A stretch of DNA of 10,116 bases from an archaeon (lineage in GTDB: Archaea > Thermoproteota > Nitrososphaeria > Nitrososphaerales > Nitrosopumilaceae), in contig JAKAJY010000006.1 in NCBI GenBank assembly GCA_021824845.1, positions 1-10,116 of the forward strand. The letters run 5' to 3'. The translations under genes were made by a program, and so were the position numbers. The notes under the pieces were generated by a model. That model was not told where the DNA came from. It saw only the letters and a program-made list of their open reading frames with translations, and ran no database searches. Below are positions 1 through 6,210 of this stretch, piece by piece; positions within the stretch are counted from its first letter, which is position 1; each line of letters begins with the position of its first letter.

Positions 1-160
1 TTCCAATTGACTCTAGTTTTTGTGCCAATGTGACGAATTTTTCCCTAAACTCGGCGTCTGCTATATCAAACTCCATTTTCTCAAGTGTAATGTTTACTGC
101 CTGAACCTCAAACATGGATGATACAATGGAGATAACCTGCTCTTGCGTGGGCTCACTCAT
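1..160 (-). CDS. N-terminal fragment of a conserved protein, possibly a site-2 (M50) protease
   Basis: This is the first 53 codons of a gene read leftwards from an ATG at 158-160; the rest lies outside the window. The peptide begins MSEPTQEQVISIVSSMF and is acidic and soluble, with no signal peptide or membrane segment yet. A short N-terminal domain of this kind, with an FxV segment and a later LAQKLES helix, recalls the region ahead of the membrane core in archaeal site-2 metalloproteases, but the HExxH motif that would prove it is not in the window. The start is supported by a TATA-like element centred about 28 bases upstream (185-191). The gene is divergent from the acetyltransferase at 250. 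The reading frame is fairly certain; the family is a weak guess. Confidence 0.6.
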   Translation of the reverse strand, partial: MSEPTQEQVISIVSSMFEVQAVNITLEKMEFDIADAEFREKFVTLAQKLESIG

Positions 161-184
161 TGTTTAGCAAAACCACAAGTCGGG

Positions 185-191
185 ATTAATT
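185..191 (-). promoter_or_regulatory. TATA-like box for the leftward gene starting at 160
   Basis: The minus strand reads CAATTAATCC here, centred about 28 bases before the ATG at 160. At the usual archaeal TATA-to-start distance, transcription would begin at or next to the start codon, giving a leaderless or nearly leaderless mRNA. Confidence 0.45.
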
Positions 192-217
192 GATTTGTAC
201 GATTTTCTACTTTAACG

Positions 218-225
218 TTAAATAT
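218..225 (+). promoter_or_regulatory. TATA box for the acetyltransferase gene
   Basis: TTAAATAT is centred about 28 bases before the ATG at 250. Transcription would begin close to that ATG. This argues against the longer frame opening with a TTG at 190, which would lie upstream of the promoter. Confidence 0.5.
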
Positions 226-249
226 CGACTTCACAAGAATACCATTACA

Positions 250-750
250 ATGCAGATAATCAACAACCAGACAGGTGATTTCATCATACGACGATGTGAG
301 CCGGGAGATCTCATACCTGTAATGGAGATAAATCTGAAAACCCTACCTGAACACTATTCTGATTATTTCTACGAGAGTCTTTTAGCAGAGCTACCTGAAG
401 CATTCTTGGTTGCAGAACACAAAGGAAAGCTTGTTGGATATATCATGTGCAAAACAGAATATGGATTTTCAAATTTCAAAAAACTCGGATTTGTCAAAAA
501 GGGACACGTCGTATCTGTTGCCGTACTAGAAGAGTATCGACGACAAGGTCTGGGCAAGGCGATAATCGACGAGTGCATTGAGGGAATCAAATCAAAACGA
601 TGCGATGAGCTATATTTGGAAGTGAGGTGTAGCAATACCGACGCAGTCCGATTATACGAGAAGCTGGGATTTTTCATAAAGCAAAGACTCAAGGCATACT
701 ATAGGGATGGCGAGGACGCATTTTTGATGGCCATCGAATTTACATACTAG
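250..750 (+). CDS. rimI: GNAT-family protein N-terminal acetyltransferase (RimI/Naa10-like)
   Basis: This 166-residue protein should transfer acetyl groups from acetyl-CoA to protein N-termini in the cytoplasm. It matches the archaeal Ard1/RimI pattern throughout. There is a LPEHYSDYF segment near residue 32, and a strand ending in VSVAV before the acetyl-CoA pyrophosphate-binding loop RRQGLG at 97-102. EVRCSNTDAVRLYEKLGF spans 124-141, and the Naa10-type ending YYRDGEDAFLM lies at 150-160. Archaeal members usually combine RimI and Naa10-like specificities; the exact substrates here are inferred. The frame is open upstream to a TTG at 190, but ATG 250 is preferred because the GNAT fold starts soon after it and a TATA box lies 28 bases upstream. 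It is divergent from the gene at 160 and 32 bases ahead of the small membrane protein at 783. Confidence 0.9.
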   Translation: MQIINNQTGDFIIRRCEPGDLIPVMEINLKTLPEHYSDYFYESLLAELPEAFLVAEHKGKLVGYIMCKTEYGFSNFKKLGFVKKGHVVSVAVLEEYRRQGLGKAIIDECIEGIKSKRCDELYLEVRCSNTDAVRLYEKLGFFIKQRLKAYYRDGEDAFLMAIEFTY

Positions 751-753
751 ATT

Positions 754-760
754 CATATAC
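754..760 (+). promoter_or_regulatory. TATA-like box for the small membrane protein gene
   Basis: CATATAC lies between the acetyltransferase stop and the next gene, centred 26 bases before the ATG at 783. It implies a separate leaderless transcript rather than simple read-through. Confidence 0.4.
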
Positions 761-782
761 TTTGGATAAAGTGTTTAGCTAA

Positions 783-1004
783 ATGACAAGACGCAAAATG
801 ATGGGGATCTTCATATTTTGTTCCTGCATCGGGGGATTTTTTGTATATGCGTACCTGCTGATGTTATCTGAGTGGAGTCCAATTGTCTTGCAGCTCTCAG
901 TACTAATGATTGCAGGTGGAATCTTGGGTGTGATATCGTGGATTGGCTACATGATGGCAACAACGAAATCATCACCATCATCAATCTTGCCTGATGACAA
1001 GTAA
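783..1004 (+). CDS. Small two-helix membrane protein, function unknown
   Basis: I do not recognise this 73-residue protein. It starts with a basic MTRRK, followed by a hydrophobic helix at about residues 7-28 and a second at about 33-58, with a short SEWSP turn between them. A polar serine-rich tail ending in DDK follows. By the positive-inside rule the N-terminus is probably cytoplasmic, and two crossings would return the tail to the cytoplasm. The ATG has a TATA-like box 26 bases upstream. Its stop codon abuts the stop codon of the convergent trm5 gene with no spacer. Translation is credible from the promoter and membrane pattern; no function can be assigned. Confidence 0.65.
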   Translation: MTRRKMMGIFIFCSCIGGFFVYAYLLMLSEWSPIVLQLSVLMIAGGILGVISWIGYMMATTKSSPSSILPDDK

Positions 1005-1021
1005 TTATTTTGTAATTTTTG
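1005..1021 (+). terminator. T-rich terminator candidate for the rightward gene ending at 1004
   Basis: Directly after the stop at 1004 the plus strand reads TTATTTTGTAATTTTTGC, a run of T tracts of the kind that ends archaeal transcripts without a hairpin. It lies inside the 3' coding end of the convergent trm5 gene. Confidence 0.35.
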
Positions 1022-1835
1022 CATCGACTACCATTTGGTAGTATCTTGGGCCTACTGCTCTTACCATTCTGCCGCCAAGAATCTCAGACTTGACAGGACT
1101 TACTTGCAAATAGTGTTGTTTTGATAGTTCCACTGCATTTTGGCGCTTGTCTGCATGCTGGTGTGAGTAATAATGAATCACACCACCTGACTTTGTTGCA
1201 AGTATTGCGGAATCTAGGAACTCGTCTGATCTTTCAGGCAATAGCATCAGGGTACGATCACCCATATCTTGGAGCTGCTCTTTTACCACCCGGGCCGCAT
1301 CGCCGTTAATTGATATGACTTTTCCTTTCATCTTTTTGTTTAGCTTGATGTTTTGCTCGCAGAGTCTGGCAGCATGAGGATTTAGGTCTATATTGTACAC
1401 AGTACAGTTTTTCATCTTTGCTGCCACAATAGAAAACATGCCGACTCCGCCAAACATATTGATTAAAACTTCACCGTCTTGGACCAAGTCTGCTATTCTT
1501 TTTCGCTCAGTTGAGAGTCTTGGGGAAAAAAACGCCTTTTCCACGTCTACTCTGAACCTGCAGCCATATTCTCGGTATTCTGTTTCAGTATTATCCTCAC
1601 CTGCAATCACTTCCAGTTTTCTTGTCCTAAAATCACCTGAGACATCAGAGCTCTGATAAAACACAGAGCGTGCCGGATGCACCGCTTCTAGGAGGGTCTC
1701 ACCAATTACTTTCTTTTTTGATAGTAAGGAGTCTGGGATCCTCACCACGATAATATCGCCTATTTGATCAAATGCTGAATACAGATCGTTTGCTTCTTGC
1801 TCTGTTAGCACTCCCTGCAGTGCTTTTTTTAGCAT
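1005..1835 (-). CDS. trm5: tRNA (guanine(37)-N1)-methyltransferase, Trm5 type, without an obvious D1 domain
   Basis: This 276-residue class I methyltransferase should use S-adenosylmethionine to make m1G37 beside the tRNA anticodon, which guards against frameshifting and is the first step towards wyosine bases. Trm5 features are FDQIGDIIVVRIP (22-34), GDFRTRKLEVIAGE (67-80), the FSPRLSTER block (103-111) and the SAM loop NMFGGVGMFSI (126-136). The acidic strand NIDLNP is at 148-153. FSPR, rather than the Tyw2 pattern, separates it from Taw2. Only about 20 residues precede the D2 region, so the tRNA-elbow-binding D1 domain of longer archaeal Trm5 seems absent. The usual NPP/NLP motif reads MLLPERSDEFL (197-207). 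An in-frame TTG at 1844 is the alternative start; ATG 1835 is 5 bases after the abce1 stop, so the two are probably co-transcribed. Confidence 0.85.
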   Translation of the reverse strand: MLKKALQGVLTEQEANDLYSAFDQIGDIIVVRIPDSLLSKKKVIGETLLEAVHPARSVFYQSSDVSGDFRTRKLEVIAGEDNTETEYREYGCRFRVDVEKAFFSPRLSTERKRIADLVQDGEVLINMFGGVGMFSIVAAKMKNCTVYNIDLNPHAARLCEQNIKLNKKMKGKVISINGDAARVVKEQLQDMGDRTLMLLPERSDEFLDSAILATKSGGVIHYYSHQHADKRQNAVELSKQHYLQVSPVKSEILGGRMVRAVGPRYYQMVVDAKITK

Positions 1836-1840
1836 TCGTG

Positions 1841-3625
1841 TCAATTCTTGTAATAGAAATTGCCCGTGTCTTTTTGCTGCTTGTCTAGTCTGCTGCCGGC
1901 TTTGTTGACTCGAGGCCTCAACGTGTGCTCGTCTCGCCTAAATGTGATATCAAGCGAATTCAAAAATCGATTCATTGCAGCTGCCTTGCTCATAGTTGAT
2001 GTTCCATGACCTTCCTTTCCTGACTCGCCTTCAAAGATTACCATGGTGTCTGATATCAAGTCCATCAGCTGAATGTCATGATCAATTATGATGGCCGACT
2101 TGGCATATGATCGGACAAATCTCTGAATGAACTTTGCGATTGCTATTCTATCTTCTACATCCAAAAATGCTGATGGCTCATCAAGCGCATAGACGTCTGC
2201 CTTTTTGAGAAGACATGTGGCAACTGCCACTTTTTGCAGCTCACCACCGGAGAGATTCTTGATGGATTTGTTGTATAGTTTTTTGATCTTTAGCGGATCC
2301 ACGATTTGCTCTTCTTCGATACTGCCAAAGATTGGACCCTCGTTTGCCTTATCCAACACTGAAATGACCTCAACATCATAGTCATTTGGGATGTATTGCG
2401 GCTTGTACGATATGGTGACTGCCTTGTCTATTGTTCCCTCATCTGGCTTTTCAACACCTGCAATCATCTTCATCATTGTTGTCTTGCCAAGGGCATTTGC
2501 ACCCATTATGCCCATTACCTCACCTCGCCTTACTTGGCCGGGTTGTACTGTAACTGAAAATGCTGGATAGTTTCTCTTTAGTGCTGGATAGTTAATCAGG
2601 ACTTCACCCTTTTCAAAATCATCCTGGGATGATGACACATCAAAGCTGAACTTTTTGTCTCGGAATCGAACATTTTCGTTTGGCAGATAGCCATCCAAAA
2701 ACACGTTGATTCCCACTTTGGTGGATAAAATTCCAGACACAATACCATATGCTGCCGGCTCTCCGTACAAAATCTCAATATAGTCAGACAAAAAGTCAAG
2801 CAGGGTCAGATCATGTTCCACTACCATTACTGACTTGCCAATGTTTGCCAACCCATGAATTACCCGTGCCACTCCCCTTCTTTGGAATACGTCATTGTAT
2901 GATGATGGCTCATCAAAAAAGTAAAAGTCTGCATCCCTTGATGCTGCAGCTGCTACTGAGATCCTTTGCAGCTCACCACCAGATAATTCCTTAACATGAT
3001 GTTCAATAGAATTTTTCAAGTCTAGCTCTCTGATCAGATCGGTGCTGACTCCTCGCTGGTCGTACTTGTCGAGTAGTTCCTTACCGGTTCCATCAAAGAC
3101 CTGAGAGATGTTGTAGACTTGTTGTGGCTTTATTGCGGCCTTTATTGTCTGATTTTTAATTTTCTCAAAATGATCCTTTAGTTCGGTTCCAGCAAATCTT
3201 TTTAGAATTTGGTCCCATTCTGGTGGATTCTCATAGTTCCCAAGATTTGGCTTTAGATTCCCAGACAAGATGCTAACCACGGTGCTTTTTCCCATGCCGT
3301 TTCTGCCCAAGAGGCCTACGACCTCGCCCTTTTTTGGTGTGGGCAGGCGATACAGCCTAAACGAGTTTTTGCCATACTGATGAATCTTATCAGTCCCAAG
3401 TTCTGTTGCTAGGTTTACTATGGTGATTGCCTCAAATGGGCACACCTTAACGCAGATTCCGCACCCATTGCAAATATCCTCATCGATTTGCGCTTTTTTT
3501 ATCTCCTCATTCATTATAATGCAATCAGCGCCGGACTTGTTTACTGGACAGTACTTGATGCACTCAAGGCCGCATTTTTTTGGCTGGCACAATTCCTTGT
3601 CTAAAACCGCTACTCGATGGGTCAC
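1841..3625 (-). CDS. abce1: ABCE1/Rli1 ribosome-recycling ATPase
   Basis: This 594-residue protein is the archaeal/eukaryal factor that splits ribosomes after termination, using two ATP-binding domains and an iron-sulfur domain. Residues 1-70 carry two 4Fe-4S cysteine sets (C13, C18, C22, C26, C35 and C52, C55, C58, C62). NBD1 has Walker A GRNGMGKST (107-115), signature LSGGELQ (214-220), Walker B ending FFDEP (236-240) and the switch His in VVEHD (268-272). NBD2 has Walker A GANALGKTT (375-383), signature LSGGELQ (458-464), LDEPSAFLDV (481-490) and IIDHD (513-517). The C-terminus keeps the family FRRDEHTLRPR and NKAGSRLDKQQK blocks. The NBD1 D-loop reads SSYNDV where SSYLDV is usual. The start is GTG, supported by a TATA box 26 bases upstream. 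It is divergent from the 5S rRNA gene and followed closely by trm5. Confidence 0.97.
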   Translation of the reverse strand: MTHRVAVLDKELCQPKKCGLECIKYCPVNKSGADCIIMNEEIKKAQIDEDICNGCGICVKVCPFEAITIVNLATELGTDKIHQYGKNSFRLYRLPTPKKGEVVGLLGRNGMGKSTVVSILSGNLKPNLGNYENPPEWDQILKRFAGTELKDHFEKIKNQTIKAAIKPQQVYNISQVFDGTGKELLDKYDQRGVSTDLIRELDLKNSIEHHVKELSGGELQRISVAAAASRDADFYFFDEPSSYNDVFQRRGVARVIHGLANIGKSVMVVEHDLTLLDFLSDYIEILYGEPAAYGIVSGILSTKVGINVFLDGYLPNENVRFRDKKFSFDVSSSQDDFEKGEVLINYPALKRNYPAFSVTVQPGQVRRGEVMGIMGANALGKTTMMKMIAGVEKPDEGTIDKAVTISYKPQYIPNDYDVEVISVLDKANEGPIFGSIEEEQIVDPLKIKKLYNKSIKNLSGGELQKVAVATCLLKKADVYALDEPSAFLDVEDRIAIAKFIQRFVRSYAKSAIIIDHDIQLMDLISDTMVIFEGESGKEGHGTSTMSKAAAMNRFLNSLDITFRRDEHTLRPRVNKAGSRLDKQQKDTGNFYYKN

Positions 3626-3646
3626 AACCGTATCTTTGGGCCGGTC

Positions 3647-3656
3647 AATTTATACC
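3647..3656 (-). promoter_or_regulatory. TATA box of abce1
   Basis: The minus strand reads GGTATAAATT, the clearest TATA element in the window, centred about 26 bases before the GTG at 3625. It predicts a leaderless transcript beginning with GTG. It is back to back with the 5S promoter about 30 bases away. Confidence 0.6.
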
Positions 3657-3679
3657 TCATTCGTGGATGCGGTCGTAAT

Positions 3680-3687
3680 CTTAATAC
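3680..3687 (+). promoter_or_regulatory. TATA-like box of the 5S rRNA gene
   Basis: CTTAATAC is centred about 28 bases before the predicted 5' end of the 5S rRNA, giving this rRNA its own promoter as expected for an unlinked 5S gene. Confidence 0.4.
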
Positions 3688-3711
3688 AGAACAATTGTAC
3701 GATGACTAACA

Positions 3712-3826
3712 AGCCGGCCATAGTGTTAGGGCGCGACCCAGTCTCTTTCCGAACCTGGAAGTCAAACCTAATGTCGCCACTGTGTTACTAAGGTGCGAGA
3801 GCCCTTGGGAAGTAGTGGTGCTGGCA
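3712..3826 (+). rRNA. rrf: 5S ribosomal RNA
   Basis: The plus strand carries the archaeal 5S rRNA pattern. The 5' arm GCCGGC (3713-3718) pairs with GCTGGC near 3820-3825 to form helix I. Inside are the conserved ACCCAGTCTCTTTCCGAACC-type loop (about 3736-3756), GAAGTCAAACC, and the GGTGCGAGAGCCCTTGGGAA region of helices IV/V (about 3792-3811). The ends are set from helix I and may be off by a few bases. No 16S or 23S sequence adjoins it in this window; an unlinked 5S gene is usual in thaumarchaea and crenarchaea. It shares an intergenic region of about 86 bases with abce1, in divergent orientation. Confidence 0.93.
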
Positions 3827-3836
3827 TCTTTTAATC
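3827..3836 (+). terminator. T-tract terminator after 5S rRNA
   Basis: Helix I of the 5S RNA is followed at once by TCTTTTAATC, a short T tract consistent with factor-independent archaeal termination. The next promoter begins only a few bases further on. Confidence 0.4.
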
Positions 3837-3839
3837 AAA

Positions 3840-3848
3840 TTATTATAC
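3840..3848 (+). promoter_or_regulatory. TATA box of the C2H2 microprotein gene
   Basis: TTATTATAC is centred 26 bases before the GTG at 3870. It supports that GTG as the start of a leaderless transcript separate from the 5S rRNA. Confidence 0.5.
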
Positions 3849-3869
3849 AAGATTAGTTGGTGTTATTCT

Positions 3870-3998
3870 GTGCCAATTTGTTCAGTGTGTGGCGAACAAT
3901 TAGAAAATGATATCCGCTTCATGAATCATATGATGGAAAAACATGGCTTTAGAAACTCTAACGTTGGAACGCCGGACAGAAACTCTAGGGGCTATTAA
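3870..3998 (+). CDS. C2H2 zinc-finger microprotein (42 residues)
   Basis: A short frame opens with GTG at 3870 and ends at a TAA at 3996-3998. It encodes one classical zinc finger: C4 and C7 (CSVCG), then F17, H20 and H25, spaced C-x2-C-x12-H-x4-H. This is followed by a polar, Asn/Arg-rich tail of about 17 residues. Single-finger proteins of this size are common in archaea and may bind nucleic acid or protein; no target can be read from the sequence. Coding is supported by perfect metal-ligand spacing and a TATA box 26 bases before the GTG, which would make the mRNA leaderless. The last 14 bases overlap the end of the convergent leucyl aminopeptidase gene. It lies 43 bases after the 5S rRNA. 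Confidence 0.78.
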   Translation: MPICSVCGEQLENDIRFMNHMMEKHGFRNSNVGTPDRNSRGY

Positions 3999-5457
3999 GA
4001 TAATCTAGAATTAATCTGACGCCAAATCCCGTTGCGCCTTTTGGGTTGTATGATTTTTCTTTTGATCCTCCCTGTACCCAAGCGGTTCCCGCAATATCAA
4101 AATGCGCCCATGGTGTGGTACCGACTGCGTTTGCCAAAAACGCGGCAGCTGTAATTGTTCCGGCCACTCTGCCAGGACCTGTATTTCTTATGTCTGCATA
4201 ATCTGATTTTATCATATCCATATAGTCTTCATTGATTGGCAGCTGCCAGACCTGCTCACCCGTACTCTGAGATGATTTTGCTATCTTGTCTGCAATTTTT
4301 TTATTGTTACTGATCAGGCCTGCCACATTTGCACCAAGAGCCACGATACATGCTCCAGTAAGCGTTGCAAAGTCGATTATCTCCTTTGGCTTGTATGTCT
4401 TGATTCCGTATGATAGTGCATCAAACAGTATGAGGCGGCCTTCTGCGTCGGTGTTGAGGATTTCGGCTGTTTTACCGTCGTATAGTTTTATGATGTCTCC
4501 AGGTCGGTATGACTCGCCTCCAGGCATGTTCTCAACTGATGGTATTATGCCTACCAGATTCACTGGCAGCTTTAGCTCCGATACAGCCTTCATTATTCCA
4601 AGTACGGTGCAGCCGCCACACTTGTCAAACTTCATCTCATCCATCTTATCTGCCGGCTTGATGGAGATCCCACCGGTATCGAATGTGACTGCCTTGCCTA
4701 CTAGCACGATTGGCTTGTCGCCTTTTTTACCGTTGTATTCCAATATGATGAGTTTTGGCTCGTTTCTGCTTCCCTGGCCTACCGCAGTTATTCCGCCAAA
4801 CCCTTTCTGCTTTAGCTCTGACTTGGATAGTACAATACACTTTATCTTGTTCTTTGATGATAATGATTTTGCAAAGCCTGCCAGTTGTACTGGATTGCAC
4901 TCGTTTGGTGGGAGATTTGCTATTTCCCTTGTGTAAATTACACCGTCAGATACTGTGTTTGCCTTTGATACTGTCGATGAGATCTTTTGATCAGAAGATA
5001 ATATGGTAAGGTTTGGGGATTTTGATTTTTTCTCTTTTTTGTACTTGTCAAATGAGTATAGTGCCAGTTTTGCGCCTTCTACTATTGCACTTGTGGTGAT
5101 TTTGAGATTGACTGGTAAATTATTTGGAATCACCACACTGTATTCGTCAAGGCCTATTTCGGATACTTTTTTGGCAATCTTTCCAGATGTTATCCTCAGT
5201 GATTCATGCGTTATTTTGTGGCGTGGCCCAAGGCCTGCGACCAAGATTCTCTGGGCAGGAATCAGTCCATGGGTGTGAATAATGGATATTGCGCCAAGCT
5301 TTGCCTTGGTTTCTTTGACAGCTTCTCTTACTGCTTCTGTTAGTTTTTGTGCAGTCTTTGGGAATCCAAGTGGCAGATCTGATTTTTCTGCAACAAAATA
5401 GCAAAGTGATTTTGTTTTTTTCTTGGTAGGATCCGAATTTTCTGCTCTTATCAGCAC
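3985..5457 (-). CDS. pepA: Leucyl aminopeptidase, M17 family
   Basis: This 490-residue cytosolic metallopeptidase should remove N-terminal residues from peptides during protein turnover, usually as a hexamer with two metal ions. The N-terminal regulatory domain covers about residues 1-165 and the catalytic domain the rest. Metal ligands and catalytic residues are all present: K255 and D260 in GKAVTFDTGG, K267 in SIKP, D278 in MKFDKCGG, and D337, E339 and R341 in NTDAEGR. The D278 loop has KCGG where bacterial enzymes usually have a M-x-G-A pattern. TLTGAC (365-370) and the GATGFGVR ending (474-481) are also typical. The start is GTG; no earlier in-frame start follows the likely promoter, a TATA-like box about 29 bases upstream. 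It is divergent from the zinc-ribbon gene and overlaps the zinc-finger gene at its 3' end. Confidence 0.95.
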   Translation of the reverse strand: MLIRAENSDPTKKKTKSLCYFVAEKSDLPLGFPKTAQKLTEAVREAVKETKAKLGAISIIHTHGLIPAQRILVAGLGPRHKITHESLRITSGKIAKKVSEIGLDEYSVVIPNNLPVNLKITTSAIVEGAKLALYSFDKYKKEKKSKSPNLTILSSDQKISSTVSKANTVSDGVIYTREIANLPPNECNPVQLAGFAKSLSSKNKIKCIVLSKSELKQKGFGGITAVGQGSRNEPKLIILEYNGKKGDKPIVLVGKAVTFDTGGISIKPADKMDEMKFDKCGGCTVLGIMKAVSELKLPVNLVGIIPSVENMPGGESYRPGDIIKLYDGKTAEILNTDAEGRLILFDALSYGIKTYKPKEIIDFATLTGACIVALGANVAGLISNNKKIADKIAKSSQSTGEQVWQLPINEDYMDMIKSDYADIRNTGPGRVAGTITAAAFLANAVGTTPWAHFDIAGTAWVQGGSKEKSYNPKGATGFGVRLILDYLNSP

Positions 5458-5482
5458 AGTTTTGGCTCGCCTTTTTTGTCTC

Positions 5483-5489
5483 TATTAAG
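5483..5489 (-). promoter_or_regulatory. TATA-like box of the leucyl aminopeptidase gene
   Basis: The minus strand reads CTTAATA, centred about 29 bases before the GTG at 5457. The leader would be only a few bases or none. It sits about 14 bases from the opposing TATA box at 5503. Confidence 0.4.
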
Positions 5490-5502
5490 ATTTGGGCTTA
5501 TT

Positions 5503-5510
5503 GATAAATA
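5503..5510 (+). promoter_or_regulatory. TATA box of the zinc-ribbon gene
   Basis: GATAAATA is centred 27 bases before the ATG at 5534, deciding that start over an in-frame TTG at 5492 that lies upstream of the promoter. Confidence 0.55.
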
Positions 5511-5533
5511 CCGGATCATTCCAACACAAAAAC

Positions 5534-5683
5534 ATGTCAAGCACAAAATGCATATCGTGTGGAAAGAGCTTCTTTTCGCCTCTAGGCCACAACAAGTGTA
5601 ACATCTGCGCCAAAAAGGATGGGGATTCTGGCATGGGTGACATGGGACACGGCTCCTGTGGATGCGGTGGACATCACCACTAA
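5534..5683 (+). CDS. Small zinc-ribbon protein with Cys/Gly/His metal-binding tail (49 residues)
   Basis: I do not recognise a named family. Residues 6-25 hold two CxxC knuckles (C6, C9 and C22, C25; the first is CISCGKSFFS), a four-cysteine zinc ribbon. A flexible Gly/Met/Asp linker (30-37) leads to a tail with H39, C42, C44 and three final histidines (GSCGCGGHHH). The tail could bind a second metal such as Cu, Ni or Zn; that is inference. The alternative TTG start at 5492 would add 14 residues of no zinc-ribbon character and lies before the TATA box, so ATG 5534 is chosen. It is divergent from leucyl aminopeptidase and ends one base from the end of the convergent stress-protein gene. Confidence 0.8.
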   Translation: MSSTKCISCGKSFFSPLGHNKCNICAKKDGDSGMGDMGHGSCGCGGHHH

Positions 5684-5697
5684 TTCATTTTCTTTTA
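5684..5697 (+). terminator. T-rich terminator candidate for the zinc-ribbon gene
   Basis: TTCATTTTCTTTTA follows the TAA at 5681-5683. T tracts of this kind end archaeal transcripts; here they lie inside the 3' coding end of the convergent stress-protein gene. Confidence 0.35.
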
Positions 5698-6188
5698 ACA
5701 AAAACAACCGGACATCTTGCTTTTTGCACAATATCAAATGTTACACTACCTAGCATGTATCTGACAGATCCGTCTCTGCCTCTGGTACCCATCACGATCA
5801 AGTCTACGTTTCTGTGTGAGGAAAAAGACAAAATCGTCTCTGCAACATTTTCAGAGAAAACAAGCTCTGATTTCACTTCAACTCCAAACTTTTTGGAGGT
5901 ATTTTGTAATGCTTGCAGCATTGAATTGACCGTCTTTAGCTTTTCTTTTTCGATTATTTTCTGGTGCCCTGACATTTCAATGAATGAGCTTGACAAAATA
6001 CTGCTGTGAATTATGGTGATTAGTGATATTTTTGCATTGTATTTTTTGGCAAGATCCAAGGCAAATTCAAATGCCTCAAAAGCAATCTGACTTTCATCAA
6101 ATGGCACTAATACGTGCTTGATTAGAGATGGTGAAACTTCTTTACATTCATCAATGGTTGGGCATATGATCTGGGTGTCGTGTAACAC
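5685..6188 (-). CDS. Universal stress protein (UspA family), ATP-binding type
   Basis: This is a single-domain USP of 167 residues with an extra N-terminal stretch of about 24 residues before the first strand HVLVPFDES (25-33), whose D31 is the conserved adenine-contacting Asp. The nucleotide-binding motif G-x2-G-x9-G-S is complete: G134, G137, G147 and S148 in MGTRGRDGSVRYMLGSV. Such proteins bind ATP and form dimers; their role in stress or signalling is usually unknown, and thaumarchaea typically carry many copies. An in-frame TGA lies two codons before the GTG at 6188, so this GTG is the longest possible start, and no clear downstream start precedes the fold. A dyad (6181-6200) overlaps the start codon. 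It is convergent with the zinc-ribbon gene, one base apart. Confidence 0.92.
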   Translation of the reverse strand: MLHDTQIICPTIDECKEVSPSLIKHVLVPFDESQIAFEAFEFALDLAKKYNAKISLITIIHSSILSSSFIEMSGHQKIIEKEKLKTVNSMLQALQNTSKKFGVEVKSELVFSENVAETILSFSSHRNVDLIVMGTRGRDGSVRYMLGSVTFDIVQKARCPVVFVKRK

Positions 6189-6200
6189 AGATCATTTACA
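6181..6200. promoter_or_regulatory. Inverted repeat over the stress-protein start, possible operator
   Basis: TGTAA at 6181-6185 and TTACA at 6196-6200 form a perfect 5-bp dyad separated by 10 bases, centred near the GTG start of the universal stress protein gene. In a leaderless gene an operator would lie here. Arms this short can occur by chance. Confidence 0.2.
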
Positions 6201-6210
6201 GAATATTTAC

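Noticed and set aside
190..249. Longer acetyltransferase starting with TTG at 190
   Set aside because: The added 20 residues do not belong to the GNAT fold and the TTG lies upstream of the TATA box at 218-225, so it would not be on the mRNA.
1836..1844. TTG start for trm5 overlapping the abce1 stop
   Set aside because: An ATG three codons later gives the same conserved protein; TTG remains possible but has no supporting ribosome binding site.
3420..3791. 123-codon open frame on the plus strand across the abce1 start and the 5S rRNA
   Set aside because: It is antisense to the conserved iron-sulfur domain of ABCE1 and then runs through the 5S rRNA; its translation resembles no protein.
4286..4936. 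216-codon open frame on the plus strand inside the leucyl aminopeptidase gene
   Set aside because: It is antisense to the catalytic domain of a clearly conserved enzyme and its product is a low-complexity Ser/Pro-rich translation with no recognisable motif.
5660..5683. GGHHH ending as a cloning His-tag artefact
   Set aside because: It has only three histidines within a natural Cys/Gly-rich tail, and the flanking sequence continues as ordinary archaeal genome.
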